From: VAZQ01 sp036557705
Lineage (GTDB): Bacteria > Pseudomonadota > Alphaproteobacteria > Rhizobiales > Xanthobacteraceae
Direction of reading: 5' to 3'
NCBI GenBank assembly: GCA_036557705.1
Contig: DATBHB010000193.1
Span: forward strand, 33,246-97,245
Length of the DNA stretch: 64,000 nucleotides
The position numbers and the translations under genes were made by a program. The notes beneath the pieces are model-generated. The model saw nothing but the letters and a program-made list of their open reading frames with translations. It was not told the DNA's origin and ran no database searches. This document shows positions 15,384 through 24,121 of the stretch, piece after piece; position 1 is the stretch's first letter; each line of letters starts with the position of its first letter.

Positions 15384-16565
15384 ATGGCACGTAACAACGG
15401 AAACGGCAGCTTCTGGGGCTGGCGACGCGAGAACGCCCGCGTCGGCGTACGCAATCACGTCCTGCTGCTGCCGCTCGACGACCTCTCGAACGCGGCATGC
15501 GAGGCGGTCGCAAATCACATCAAAGGTACGCTGGCGATACCCCACTCATATGGTCGGCTGCAGTTCGGAGAGGATCTCGAACTGCATTTCCGCACCTTGA
15601 TCGGCGCTGGATCCAACCCCAACGTCGCGGCCGTGGTCGTGATCGGGATCGAGGACGGCTGGACCAAGCGGGTCGTCGACGGAATCGCCAAAACCGGAAA
15701 ACCGGTAACGGGATTCGGTATCGAGGGCACCGGCGATATCGGAACGATCGCCAAGGCGGCGCGCACCGCGAAAGAATACCTGCAATGGGCTTCCGAGCGT
15801 CACCGCGAGGAATGCAGCATCAAGGATTTGTGGATTTCGACCAAATGCGGCGAGAGCGACACGACCACGGGTCTCGCTTCCTGCCCGACCGTGGGCAACA
15901 TGTATGACAAGCTCATCCCGCAGGGAATCCATGGCGTGTTCGGCGAAACCTCCGAGATTACGGGTGCCGAGCATTTGGCGAAGGCGCGAGCTGCCAGTCC
16001 TGAAGTCGCAGAGAAATGGTTCAAGACCTGGAAGTCCTATCAGGACGACGTGATCGAGGCGCACAAGACTGACGACCTCTCCGATTCTCAGCCGACCAAG
16101 GGCAACATTGCCGGCGGGCTGACTACGATCGAGGAGAAGGCGCTCGGCAATCTGGAAAAGATCGGCCGCACCTGCCGCTACATCGACGTGCTCAAGCCGG
16201 CCGAGGCTCCGGCCAAAGGACCGGGCCTCTACTACATGGACACATCTTCGGCTGCGGGCGAGTGCGTCACCCTGATGGCCGCAGCTGGCTACGTAGTGCA
16301 CACCTTTCCGACCGGACAGGGCAACGTCATCGGCAATCCGATTATTCCGGTGATCAAGATCACCGGCAATCCGCGAACCGCCAGGACCATGTCCGAGCAC
16401 ATCGACCTCGACGTTTCCGGGATTCTGCGGCGGGAGATGACCATCGATCAGGCCGGCGATGCGCTTATCGACATGATCGGACGCACCGCCGCCGGTCGCC
16501 TGACCGCCGCGGAGGCGCTGGGACACCGCGAATTCGTGATGACCAAGCTCTACCGCAGCGCATGA
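15384..16565 (+). CDS. suyB: Probable (2R)-sulfolactate sulfo-lyase large subunit (UxaA family)
   Basis: A 393-residue UxaA-family lyase subunit lacking the SAF domain, which is encoded just upstream. Notable segments are FWGWRRENARVGVRNHVLLL (residues 10-29), LPLDDLSNAACEAVANHIKG, IPHSYGRLQFGEDLELHF, WISTKCGESDTTTG (about 150) and YYMDTSSAAGE (about 285). The split 112 + 393 layout and the LDDLSNAACEAVANHIKGT region match what I know of SuyAB better than fused altronate dehydratase. Family enzymes need Fe2+. The neighbours (sulfate/sulfite exporter family, MFS carrier, ComDE-like pair) support sulfonate use. Substrate remains inferred. Confidence 0.72.
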   Translation: MARNNGNGSFWGWRRENARVGVRNHVLLLPLDDLSNAACEAVANHIKGTLAIPHSYGRLQFGEDLELHFRTLIGAGSNPNVAAVVVIGIEDGWTKRVVDGIAKTGKPVTGFGIEGTGDIGTIAKAARTAKEYLQWASERHREECSIKDLWISTKCGESDTTTGLASCPTVGNMYDKLIPQGIHGVFGETSEITGAEHLAKARAASPEVAEKWFKTWKSYQDDVIEAHKTDDLSDSQPTKGNIAGGLTTIEEKALGNLEKIGRTCRYIDVLKPAEAPAKGPGLYYMDTSSAAGECVTLMAAAGYVVHTFPTGQGNVIGNPIIPVIKITGNPRTARTMSEHIDLDVSGILRREMTIDQAGDALIDMIGRTAAGRLTAAEALGHREFVMTKLYRSA

Positions 16566-16627
16566 CGATTGGCGAACCTGGCCGTGCGGCTCCTCCCGCG
16601 CGGCCAACGGCGACAGAGGATTCAACC

Positions 16628-17377
16628 ATGCTGGACGCGCTCGACGACAAGGAACGGGGGCGCGACGGATCGGTCGGTTACCGGCCGCTCTATCGGCAAG
16701 TTCGCGACCTCCTGGTACGCCGATTGGCCGAAGGACAGTGGCAACCGGGTCAGGTTCTGCCGAGCGAAGCGCAGCTGGCGCAAGAACTCGGGGTAAGCCA
16801 GGGCACCGTTCGCAAGGCGCTCGATGCAATGGCATTGGAACGCCTGGTAATTCGACAGCAGGGGCGGGGTACTTTCATCGCCGAGCACAATGAGGACCAT
16901 ATCCTGTTTCATTTCTTCAAGCTCGGGCTCGACAAAGGCGCCCCAAGTTTCCCGCGCTCTCACGTGATCGACGTGACGGTGGCGAAGGCAAACGATCGCG
17001 AACGGCACCGGCTTGAACTTGGCGCCGAACAGGATGTGATCCGAATTTGCCGATTGCGCTCGCTCGCAGGCGAGAGCGTCATCGTCGAAGATATCGTCCT
17101 GCCGTGTTCCGTGTTCCCTGGTCTCGCCGACCGTGAACTGCCCAATAACCTGTACGGCCATTACGCGAGCCGCTTCGGAGTAACGGTAGGGCGCGCAAGC
17201 GAGCGGCTCAAAGCGGTCGCTCTGGATGCCGCGCGCGCGAACCTGTTGAAAGTGCCGGTAGGGACGCCGGCGCTCGAGATCGACCGGGTCGCCTACGATC
17301 TCGATACCAGACCGGTCGAATCCAGGCATTCCTTCTGCGTGACCGAGAAGGTCCACTACCGATCCGATTTGCGATGA
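16628..17377 (+). CDS. GntR family regulator with UTRA domain (HutC type)
   Basis: A 249-residue regulator. The N-terminal winged helix begins RPLYRQVRDLLVRRLAEG and includes LPSEAQLAQELGVSQGTVRK (about residues 40-60) with the usual GRGTFIAE wing. The C-terminal UTRA effector domain spans about 90-245. It is the third gene of the suyAB unit and its stop overlaps the MFS start (ATGA). Local autoregulation through the palindrome TCTTATATAAGA at 14995-15006 is likely by analogy with GntR repressors. The effector may be sulfolactate or a downstream product. Confidence 0.88.
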   Translation: MLDALDDKERGRDGSVGYRPLYRQVRDLLVRRLAEGQWQPGQVLPSEAQLAQELGVSQGTVRKALDAMALERLVIRQQGRGTFIAEHNEDHILFHFFKLGLDKGAPSFPRSHVIDVTVAKANDRERHRLELGAEQDVIRICRLRSLAGESVIVEDIVLPCSVFPGLADRELPNNLYGHYASRFGVTVGRASERLKAVALDAARANLLKVPVGTPALEIDRVAYDLDTRPVESRHSFCVTEKVHYRSDLR

Positions 17378-18738
17378 GTTCAACCATGACACCAGCTATA
17401 GCAACAAACCAAAGAGACCAGACCGACCTTCGCAGTCTCGTGCTTCTCGCATTTTCGGCAACGGCCGGAGTGCTGGTCGAGTACTACGACTTCTTCATCT
17501 TCGGATATGCGGCCGCCAGCGCGTTCCCGCACACGTTTTTTCCGAATTTGTCGCCCACCACGGCTCTGGTTTTCTCGTTTCTGATCTTCGGCGCCGGATT
17601 TCCCGCGCGCCTCCTTGGCGCCTTCATCTTCGGGCACTACGGCGATCGAGTGGGCAGAAAATACTCGTTCCTGGCCAATATCATCATCGTCGGGGTGATG
17701 ACCTGCCTGACCGGCTTGCTGCCCGGTTATGACAGTTGGGGCTTGGCCGCGCCTGCGCTCCTGGTGGCGTTGCGGATCGTCCAGGGAATCGGATTGGGCG
17801 GCGAGTTCGGCGGCGCCTCCTCGCTCCTGGCGGAGTTCGGAGCCAAGCGCAAGCATCGGGCGTTCTGGATGTCGCTTGCCAATCTCGGGATTCCGGGCGG
17901 AGCCATGGCCGCAAGCGCCGTGCTGTTCGCGCTCTCCGGAAATTTCGCGACCGTCGGCTGGCGCATCGCCATGCTGCTCTCGGCCGTGATCGTCATCCCG
18001 GCGGTGCTGGCGCGCTATAAGCTCGCCGATACTCCTTTGTTCGAGCGGCTCAAGCAACAGGATCAACTATCCAGGCTTCCGAGCTTCGACGTCGTGAAAT
18101 CGCACGCTTGGCCTATCGCTCTCCTGGCGCTGCTCTCCGCATTCCAGCAGATGGACGGCTATGTGAGCGGCACCTATATCATCGCCTTCATGAAGGAAGC
18201 CGGAATTCCGCTGGCGACCACCGCAGTCATCATATTCATCAGCCGAATCGGCGACATCGTCGGTGTGCTGCTGAGCGGACCACTGGCAGACCTGATCAAG
18301 CGAAAGACAGTTGCTTATCTCGCGATTGCGCTCACGACGATCCTCTCCTATCCGTTCGTGCTGGCGATCCTGGCCAAGCAGGTGGCTCTGGTCATGGTGC
18401 TTCAGTTCCTGATCACTCTGTTCGGGATCGGGCTCCTCCACGGGCTTGCCCCAATCCTCACCGCCGAGAGCTTCCCGACCAAGTATCGCTATTCGGGGAC
18501 GGGCATTGCGTACAACCTCTCGGCCATCCTGGGCGGCGGCATCGGCCCCTCGCTATTGGCCGGATTGGTCGGCCAGGATGTCGCGGCAAACTGGTACTTC
18601 GTACCGGTGGTCTACGCGATCTATTGTGCAGTGGCCTTCACATCACTGCTGTTCATCCGCGAGACGCGGGACCTGCCTCTGGAAGATCTCGATCGAGAAC
18701 AGGGCGTGGTCGAAAGCATCCCCGCTGCGGCGGCGTAG
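17374..18738 (+). CDS. MFS transporter, metabolite:H+ symporter (ShiA/ProP-like) family
   Basis: A 454-residue, 12-helix transporter. The first helix region VLVEYYDFFIFGYAAASAF and the loop GHYGDRVGRKYSF (RxGR motif, about residues 92-104) are typical of the MHS branch that carries shikimate, proline/betaine, citrate or dicarboxylates. The second-half loop GPLADLIKRKTV (about 305) is also present. Translation is coupled to the GntR gene by a 4-base overlap. As last gene of suyA-suyB-gntR-MFS it is the best candidate for uptake of the sulfonate or hydroxy acid. Substrate is inferred from position only. Confidence 0.85.
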   Translation: MSSTMTPAIATNQRDQTDLRSLVLLAFSATAGVLVEYYDFFIFGYAAASAFPHTFFPNLSPTTALVFSFLIFGAGFPARLLGAFIFGHYGDRVGRKYSFLANIIIVGVMTCLTGLLPGYDSWGLAAPALLVALRIVQGIGLGGEFGGASSLLAEFGAKRKHRAFWMSLANLGIPGGAMAASAVLFALSGNFATVGWRIAMLLSAVIVIPAVLARYKLADTPLFERLKQQDQLSRLPSFDVVKSHAWPIALLALLSAFQQMDGYVSGTYIIAFMKEAGIPLATTAVIIFISRIGDIVGVLLSGPLADLIKRKTVAYLAIALTTILSYPFVLAILAKQVALVMVLQFLITLFGIGLLHGLAPILTAESFPTKYRYSGTGIAYNLSAILGGGIGPSLLAGLVGQDVAANWYFVPVVYAIYCAVAFTSLLFIRETRDLPLEDLDREQGVVESIPAAAA

Positions 18739-18766
18739 CACCTTGTAGACCGCACGAGCGAAGCGG

Positions 18767-18785
18767 GGCCGGCCGAAGGCCGGCC
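18767..18785. terminator. Strong GGCCGGCC hairpin between convergent genes
   Basis: An 8-bp perfect stem GGCCGGCC/GGCCGGCC with a GAA loop, 28 bases after the MFS stop. There is no T-tract, so classical intrinsic termination is uncertain, but it sits where a bidirectional terminator for the convergent MFS and malate dehydrogenase genes would be expected. Confidence 0.45.
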
Positions 18786-18810
18786 TCGCGAGCGATATGC
18801 GGGGAACCCA

Positions 18811-18884
18811 CCCCGGATATCGCGGCGCGTTGTGGGCAAGAGGATGTGGCGAGGACGTCGACCGCGCCGCTTATCCGGGCTACG
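18811..18884. repeat. REP-like palindromic repeat (CCCGGATA ... TATCCGGG)
   Basis: Left arm CCCCGGATATCGCGGCGCG (18811-18829) and right arm CGCGCCGCTTATCCGGG (about 18863-18879) are inverted. The CTA of the terminal GGGCTACG (18880-18882) is the complement of the malate dehydrogenase stop TAG, so the repeat edge ends that gene. Confidence 0.65.
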
Positions 18885-19860
18885 AGAGCAAACTTGATAT
18901 CTCCGCAATCTCCTGCTCGATTTCCCGGAGCGACGCGTCCATGCGCTGCCGGCTGAAGTCGTCGATGGGGAGGTTCTGCACAATCTGATAGCGACCATTC
19001 GAGCAGGTGGCCGGAAAGCCGTAGATCACGTCCTTGCGGATCCCGTAGCTGCCGTCGGAGCGCACACCCATGCTCGCCCATTTGCCGCCGGTTCCGGTGA
19101 GCCAGTCGCGCACGTGATCGATCGCCGCATTCGCCGCCGAGGCCGCCGATGACAATCCGCGCGCGACGATGACGGCGGTTCCGCGCTTCGCAACTGTCGG
19201 AATGAGCGTGTCGCGATACCAAGCTTCGTCGGCGATGGTTTCCTTGAGGCTCTTGCCGTCCGCGGTCGCAAACCGATAGTCGGGATACATCGTGGGCGAG
19301 TGGTTGCCCCAGACCACGACTCTCTCGACGCTGCTCACCGGTTTGCCGGCGCGGCCGGCGAGCTGCGACAGAGCGCGGTTGTGATCGAGCCGCATCATCG
19401 AAGTGAAACTCTCCGGCGGCAGGTCGGGCGCACTCTTCATCGCCACATGGCAGTTGGTGTTGGCCGGATTTCCGACCACCAGCACCTTGACGTTGCGGCT
19501 CGCCACCGCGTTGAGGGCGGCGCCCTGCGACTTGAAGATGCCGGCATTCGCCTGCAACAGATCTCTGCGCTCGATATCGGCCGTGCGCGGCCGGGCTCCA
19601 ACGAGGAGCGCCACATCAGCGTCCTTGAATGCCGTCTTCGGATCGTCGCTGATCACCACGCCCGCCAGCAGCGGAAAGGCGCAGTCTTCGAGCTCCATGA
19701 CGACGCCGGCGAGTCCCTTGAGCGCGGCGGGAATCTCCAACAGCTGCAAAATAACGGCCTGCTCGCGGCCGAGCATCTCGCCGGCCGCGATCCGAAACAG
19801 CAGGCTGTAGCCGATCTGGCCGGCGGCGCCGGTCACCGCCACACGCAAGGCTTTGTTCAT
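18880..19860 (-). CDS. mdh: Malate dehydrogenase (NAD-dependent, cytosolic-type)
   Basis: A 326-residue enzyme converting malate and oxaloacetate. The Rossmann fingerprint is VAVTGAAGQIGYSLLFRIA (residues 6-24), and the family segment LGREQAVILQLLEIP follows. Substrate-binding features are LLVGARPRTADIERRDLL, VVGNPANTNC and the catalytic His in VVWGNHSPTMYPD. This is the form shared by many proteobacteria and cytosolic eukaryotic enzymes, which differs from the LDH-like Mdh usual in the alphaproteobacterial TCA operon, so it may be a second copy. GAGGAG precedes the ATG at 19860. It starts 7 bases after the YdiJ-type gene, so the two are one operon. The stop lies at the edge of a REP-like repeat. 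Confidence 0.92.
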   Translation of the reverse strand: MNKALRVAVTGAAGQIGYSLLFRIAAGEMLGREQAVILQLLEIPAALKGLAGVVMELEDCAFPLLAGVVISDDPKTAFKDADVALLVGARPRTADIERRDLLQANAGIFKSQGAALNAVASRNVKVLVVGNPANTNCHVAMKSAPDLPPESFTSMMRLDHNRALSQLAGRAGKPVSSVERVVVWGNHSPTMYPDYRFATADGKSLKETIADEAWYRDTLIPTVAKRGTAVIVARGLSSAASAANAAIDHVRDWLTGTGGKWASMGVRSDGSYGIRKDVIYGFPATCSNGRYQIVQNLPIDDFSRQRMDASLREIEQEIAEISSLLS

Positions 19861-19867
19861 AGGCTCC

Positions 19868-22840
19868 TCATGACAGTTCCAGAGGTGTTTCGTTGCGCTC
19901 GATGTGATGCAGAGGCCGCCGGGAGCTGCCGTCCTGCCGGATCGCTGTCTCGAGCAGTTCGGCAACGTGCAGCGCGCTGCGGCCGGTGCCCTGTTTTATC
20001 TGCTCGCGACAGCTGTAGCCATTGGCAACAATCCAGGTGTCGCGGCTTGCCGCCCTCACCTCCGGCAGGAGCACCAGTTCGCCGATCCGTGCTGATATTT
20101 CATACTTGTGCCGCTCGAAGCCGAAGGCGCCCGCCATCCCGCAGCAACCGGAATCGAGCACATCGAAATCGATGCCGAGCTGCCGCAGCAGATTGATCTC
20201 GTCGCTCATCCCGATTACGGCCTTGTGGTGACAATGCCCATGAACGAGCGCGCGTCCCGCAAGCGGCGGCGGCGCGTAGCGCTGCTGCTGGACGAGGAAC
20301 TCCGACAGCATGAAGGTTTGGCACGCGAGCGTTTGGGCCGCGTTGTTCTGGGGCAGCAGATTGATCAACTCGTCACGGAACACCGCCACGCAGGCCGGCT
20401 CCAGGCCAATGACCGGCACGCCGGCTTCGATCTCAGAACGCAGCGCATCGAGAATGCCCGCAAGCCGCCGCTCGGCAAGGTCGAGCAGTCCGAAATCATA
20501 GAGGGGGCGGCCGCAACACAATCGTCTTCCTGGGATGTGCACCTCACATCCCGCGTGTTCGAGAACCGCCACCGCAGCCCACGCGGTTTCCGGATGGAAA
20601 TAGTTGTTGAACGTATCCGGCCAGAGCAGAACCTTGTTTCCGCCCTTGGGCGAATTGGTTCGTTCGAGAAACTGTCGGCGGAACGAACGCGCCGCAAAAC
20701 GAGGTATGTCGCGCTCGGCCGCGATCCCTCCGGCGAATTTCACGAGCGTGCGCAGCCCGGCAGTTCCGGTGATGAAATTCGTCAGCTTTGGAACAGCGGC
20801 CGCAACGGGCGCCCACTCTCCGATCATGCCCATGGAATAGGCGGTGCGCGGCCTCGACCACCAGCCGTAATGGTGTGAGAGAAACTCGGCCTTATAGCTC
20901 GCCATGTCGACATGCGTCGGGCAGTCGCTTCGGCAGCCTTTGCAGGACAGGCACAGATCGAGCGCCTCGCGGACTTCCCGGCTCGCCCAGCCGTCGCGAA
21001 TGACCTCGCCGCGCAGCATTTCGAACAGCAGTCTCGACCTGCCGCGCGTCGAGTGCCGCTCTTCTCCCGTCGCGCGGTAACTTGGGCACATCGTTCCAAA
21101 CTGTCTTGCCCGGCATTTGCCGATCCCGATGCAGTGCTCCACAGCGCGCGCAAAGCTCCCCTGCTTGTCGGCAAAGGAAAAATGCGTATCGAATCGCGGA
21201 GGTTTGTAATCCGGTCCCTTGCGCAGGTTCTCGTCAGCCCGATAGGGCTCGACAATGATCCGCGGGTTCATGCGGCCGCGCGGATCCCAGATGGCTTTGA
21301 ACTCGCGAAATGCCTCAATAAGTTTCGGGCCGAACATGGTCGGCAGAAATTCGGATTTCGCTCGGCCATCGCCATGCTCGCCATTGATCGAGCCGCCATA
21401 TTTGACCACGAGCTGCGCCGCCTCTTCGAGGAATTCCCGCCATTTGCGTAAGCCCTCGGAGCTTCGCAAATCGAATGTAATCCAGGAGTGGATGCAGCCG
21501 TCGCCGAAGTGCCCGTAAAGCGAGGTCGTGTAGCCGTAGCGCTCGATCAGCCTGTGAAACTCCCGCAGGTAATCGCCGAGCCGCGAAGGATCGACGGCGG
21601 CATCTTCCCAGCCGACATGCGGGTCGCGTTGTTCGGGATGGTCGCTCAATGAAGAGGCCGATGCGCCAAGCTCGCGCATCGACCAGACGCGATGCTGATC
21701 GGCCGGATCCTCGTAGAGCACCATATCCGGCGGCTTCGGCTCCCGACCGAGGTCCGCCAGCAACTCGCGCGCGCGCGCCGTTGCCGCATCGGGAGTATCG
21801 CCGCCAAATTCGACGACCAGCCAACCGCCACCGCTCGGCAGCAGCGGCAAATCCGCGAGTCTCAGCCCTTTTCGTCTCAGACCCTCAATCATTCCGCGTT
21901 CGAGCCCCTCCATGGCCATCGGCCGGTGGGGCAGGATGCGCGGCACCGCGTCGCCGGCTTGAAAAATATCACGATAGCCAAGCACCACGACGGCGCGGGC
22001 CGGCGGACTGGGCACGAGCGTCGCTTTCGCGGCAAGCGTGATGGCGCAGGTCCCTTCCGAGCCGACCAGAGCGCGTGCGACATTGCAGCCGTGTTCCGGC
22101 AGGAGCTGGTTGAGATTGTAGCCCGAGACCCGGCGCGGAATGGCCGGAAAGCCCGCGCGGATCTCATCCGCATAGCGGTCGCGCAGCGACTTCAAACCTG
22201 CGTAAATTTGGCCGCGGCGGCCGGCCCCACGAATAATCGCGTCCAGCTCAGTTTCGCTCGTCGGCCCTACCCAAAACCGCGCTCCGTCATAGGTGAGAAT
22301 TTCCAGCGCCTCGATGTTCTCTTCGGTCTTGCCGGACATCACCGAGTGCGGCCCGCACGAATTATTGCCGATCATTCCACCGAGCGTGCAGCGGCTGTGA
22401 GTTCCGGGGTCCGGCGCAAACGTCAGTCCATGGGGTTCGGCCGCATCCCGCAGCGCGTCACAAACTACGCCGGGCTCGACGGTGGCCACTCGGCGCATCG
22501 CATCGATCTCGACAATACGGTTCAAGTATTTCGATGTGTCGATGATCACCGCGACGTTGACACACTGGCCGCACATCGAAGTGCCGCCGCCGCGGGGCAG
22601 GATGGGGACGTCGAACTCGCGACAGATGCGCACCGTTTCTACGATGTCATCGACCGTTTTGGGAATCACGACCCCGATCGGGATCTGCCGGTAATTCGAG
22701 GCATCAGCGGAATAAAGCGCGCGGCTGCCTGCATCGAACCGGACCTCGCCTTCAATGCTGTCGCCGAGCCGCGCAGTAAGCGAACGAACCTCGGGTTGCG
22801 CAAAGGGGGAGTTTGCCGCGCCAGTCTGCATCGCCTGCAT
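19868..22840 (-). CDS. FAD-binding and Fe-S-binding D-2-hydroxyacid dehydrogenase, YdiJ-type (D-2-hydroxyglutarate dehydrogenase-like)
   Basis: A 990-residue flavoprotein. Residues about 40-270 form the FAD-binding PCMH domain (VPILPRGGGTSMCGQCVN; SRCTLGGMIGNNSCG). The FAD-linked oxidase C-terminal domain runs to about 530. Two iron-sulfur regions follow: CIGIGKCRARQFGTMCPSY and CLSCKGCRSDCPTHVD. Two CCG-type domains close the protein (RRLCCGRPLYD, HGHCHHKA, LDSGCCGMAG). The order and length (about 1000) match E. coli YdiJ, which oxidises D-2-hydroxyglutarate. The product is a 2-oxoacid, and malate dehydrogenase follows in the same operon, linking hydroxyacid oxidation to the TCA cycle. Alternative Met starts lie within 16 residues. 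Confidence 0.85.
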   Translation of the reverse strand: MQAMQTGAANSPFAQPEVRSLTARLGDSIEGEVRFDAGSRALYSADASNYRQIPIGVVIPKTVDDIVETVRICREFDVPILPRGGGTSMCGQCVNVAVIIDTSKYLNRIVEIDAMRRVATVEPGVVCDALRDAAEPHGLTFAPDPGTHSRCTLGGMIGNNSCGPHSVMSGKTEENIEALEILTYDGARFWVGPTSETELDAIIRGAGRRGQIYAGLKSLRDRYADEIRAGFPAIPRRVSGYNLNQLLPEHGCNVARALVGSEGTCAITLAAKATLVPSPPARAVVVLGYRDIFQAGDAVPRILPHRPMAMEGLERGMIEGLRRKGLRLADLPLLPSGGGWLVVEFGGDTPDAATARARELLADLGREPKPPDMVLYEDPADQHRVWSMRELGASASSLSDHPEQRDPHVGWEDAAVDPSRLGDYLREFHRLIERYGYTTSLYGHFGDGCIHSWITFDLRSSEGLRKWREFLEEAAQLVVKYGGSINGEHGDGRAKSEFLPTMFGPKLIEAFREFKAIWDPRGRMNPRIIVEPYRADENLRKGPDYKPPRFDTHFSFADKQGSFARAVEHCIGIGKCRARQFGTMCPSYRATGEERHSTRGRSRLLFEMLRGEVIRDGWASREVREALDLCLSCKGCRSDCPTHVDMASYKAEFLSHHYGWWSRPRTAYSMGMIGEWAPVAAAVPKLTNFITGTAGLRTLVKFAGGIAAERDIPRFAARSFRRQFLERTNSPKGGNKVLLWPDTFNNYFHPETAWAAVAVLEHAGCEVHIPGRRLCCGRPLYDFGLLDLAERRLAGILDALRSEIEAGVPVIGLEPACVAVFRDELINLLPQNNAAQTLACQTFMLSEFLVQQQRYAPPPLAGRALVHGHCHHKAVIGMSDEINLLRQLGIDFDVLDSGCCGMAGAFGFERHKYEISARIGELVLLPEVRAASRDTWIVANGYSCREQIKQGTGRSALHVAELLETAIRQDGSSRRPLHHIERNETPLELS

Positions 22841-23011
22841 CTGCGATCTGCTTCGCCTTGCCGGAACGTTTGCGCCGCAATCCAAGTTCCGCGCAAACTT
22901 TGCGCGGGCCGACGATCAGGGCACGATCGTCAGGTTCCGATCGTCCGGTTTATGGTAGGACCGGCAGAAAGTGTATAGTGTCCGCGGATCCCAAGCTGTC
23001 GAGGCACTGCC

Positions 23012-23983
23012 ATGGCGCTTCCCCGTAGAACTCTCCTGCAAATCGTCGCTGCTGCTGCGGCAGCGCCGGCGCTGCTGCGCACCGCCCTGGCACTCGATTA
23101 TCCCACGCGGCCGGTGCACATCGTCGTCACTATTCCTCCCGGCCTTGCGCCGGACGTGGTCGCGCGCCTCATCGCTGCGCCGCTGTCAAGCCGGTTAGGA
23201 CAATCGATCGTGATCGACAGCCGGCCGGGGGCGGGCGGCAACATCGGCACCGAATCCGTGGTGCGAGCACCCGCCGACGGCTACACACTGCTGCTGGTAA
23301 TTTCCGGGAATGCGGCCAACAATGCGCTTTATCCGAATCTCTCCTTCAATTTCGTCCACGATATCGCGCCCGTCGCGTTTCTTGGGTTCACGCCTTTTGT
23401 CGTGCTGGTCAATCCATCGCTCCCGGTCAAATCGATCCCTGAGCTTATCGCCTATGCCAAGGCCAATCCGCGAAAGATCAACTGGGGCTCGCCCGGCGCC
23501 GGAACGGCGCCGCACCTCTCCGGGGAGTTGTTCAAGATGATGACGGGCGTCGACATCGTTCACGTGCCGTACCGCGGCAGCTACATTCCCGATCTCCTCG
23601 GCGGCCAGGTGCAGATCTCGTTCACGGCGGCGGCCGGCATCGCCGGCTACGTCGGCTCCGGACAGCTGCGCGCACTCGCGGTCACCAGCGCAAAGCGATT
23701 GGAGGCGCTGCCGGATCTTCCGGCCATAAACGAGTCCGTTCCCGGATACGAGGGAAGCGGCTGGCTGGGCATTGGCGCGCCGAAAGATACACCTGCCGAA
23801 ATCATCGAAAGGCTCAACGCGGAAATCAATGCCATTGTGGCGAATCCCGATATGAAGGCGCGGTTTGTCGGCCAGGGCGTCGAGCCGGAACTGATGACGC
23901 CCGCTCAATTCGGAAAACTCATCGCGCAAGCCGCCGACAAATGGGCCAAGGTGATCCGGTTCGCCAATATCAGGGGGGAGTGA
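23012..23983 (+). CDS. Bug/TctC family tripartite tricarboxylate transporter substrate-binding protein
   Basis: A 323-residue periplasmic binding protein with a signal peptide (MALPRRTLLQIVAAAAAAPA). Family motifs are LDYPTRPVHIVVTIPPG, SRPGAGGNIGTE, PADGYTLLLV, NFVHDIAPVAF, AKANPRKINWGSPG and VHVPYRGS. It is divergent from the YdiJ-type dehydrogenase, whose D-hydroxyacid substrate would suit a Bug ligand, but this is only positional. No TctAB partner lies nearby. Confidence 0.87.
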   Translation: MALPRRTLLQIVAAAAAAPALLRTALALDYPTRPVHIVVTIPPGLAPDVVARLIAAPLSSRLGQSIVIDSRPGAGGNIGTESVVRAPADGYTLLLVISGNAANNALYPNLSFNFVHDIAPVAFLGFTPFVVLVNPSLPVKSIPELIAYAKANPRKINWGSPGAGTAPHLSGELFKMMTGVDIVHVPYRGSYIPDLLGGQVQISFTAAAGIAGYVGSGQLRALAVTSAKRLEALPDLPAINESVPGYEGSGWLGIGAPKDTPAEIIERLNAEINAIVANPDMKARFVGQGVEPELMTPAQFGKLIAQAADKWAKVIRFANIRGE

Positions 23984-24121
23984 ACGGACTGCCCGCCTGG
24001 CGACCCCAGGACGGCAACCATCGTCTCAGCCACGCGTTGAACGGACCTGCGGCTCGCCGGAAGCGATCCTCCACGCGCCGTGAATTGCCAGAAAGCTGCC
24101 GCCATTGTTCTTTTGACATCG

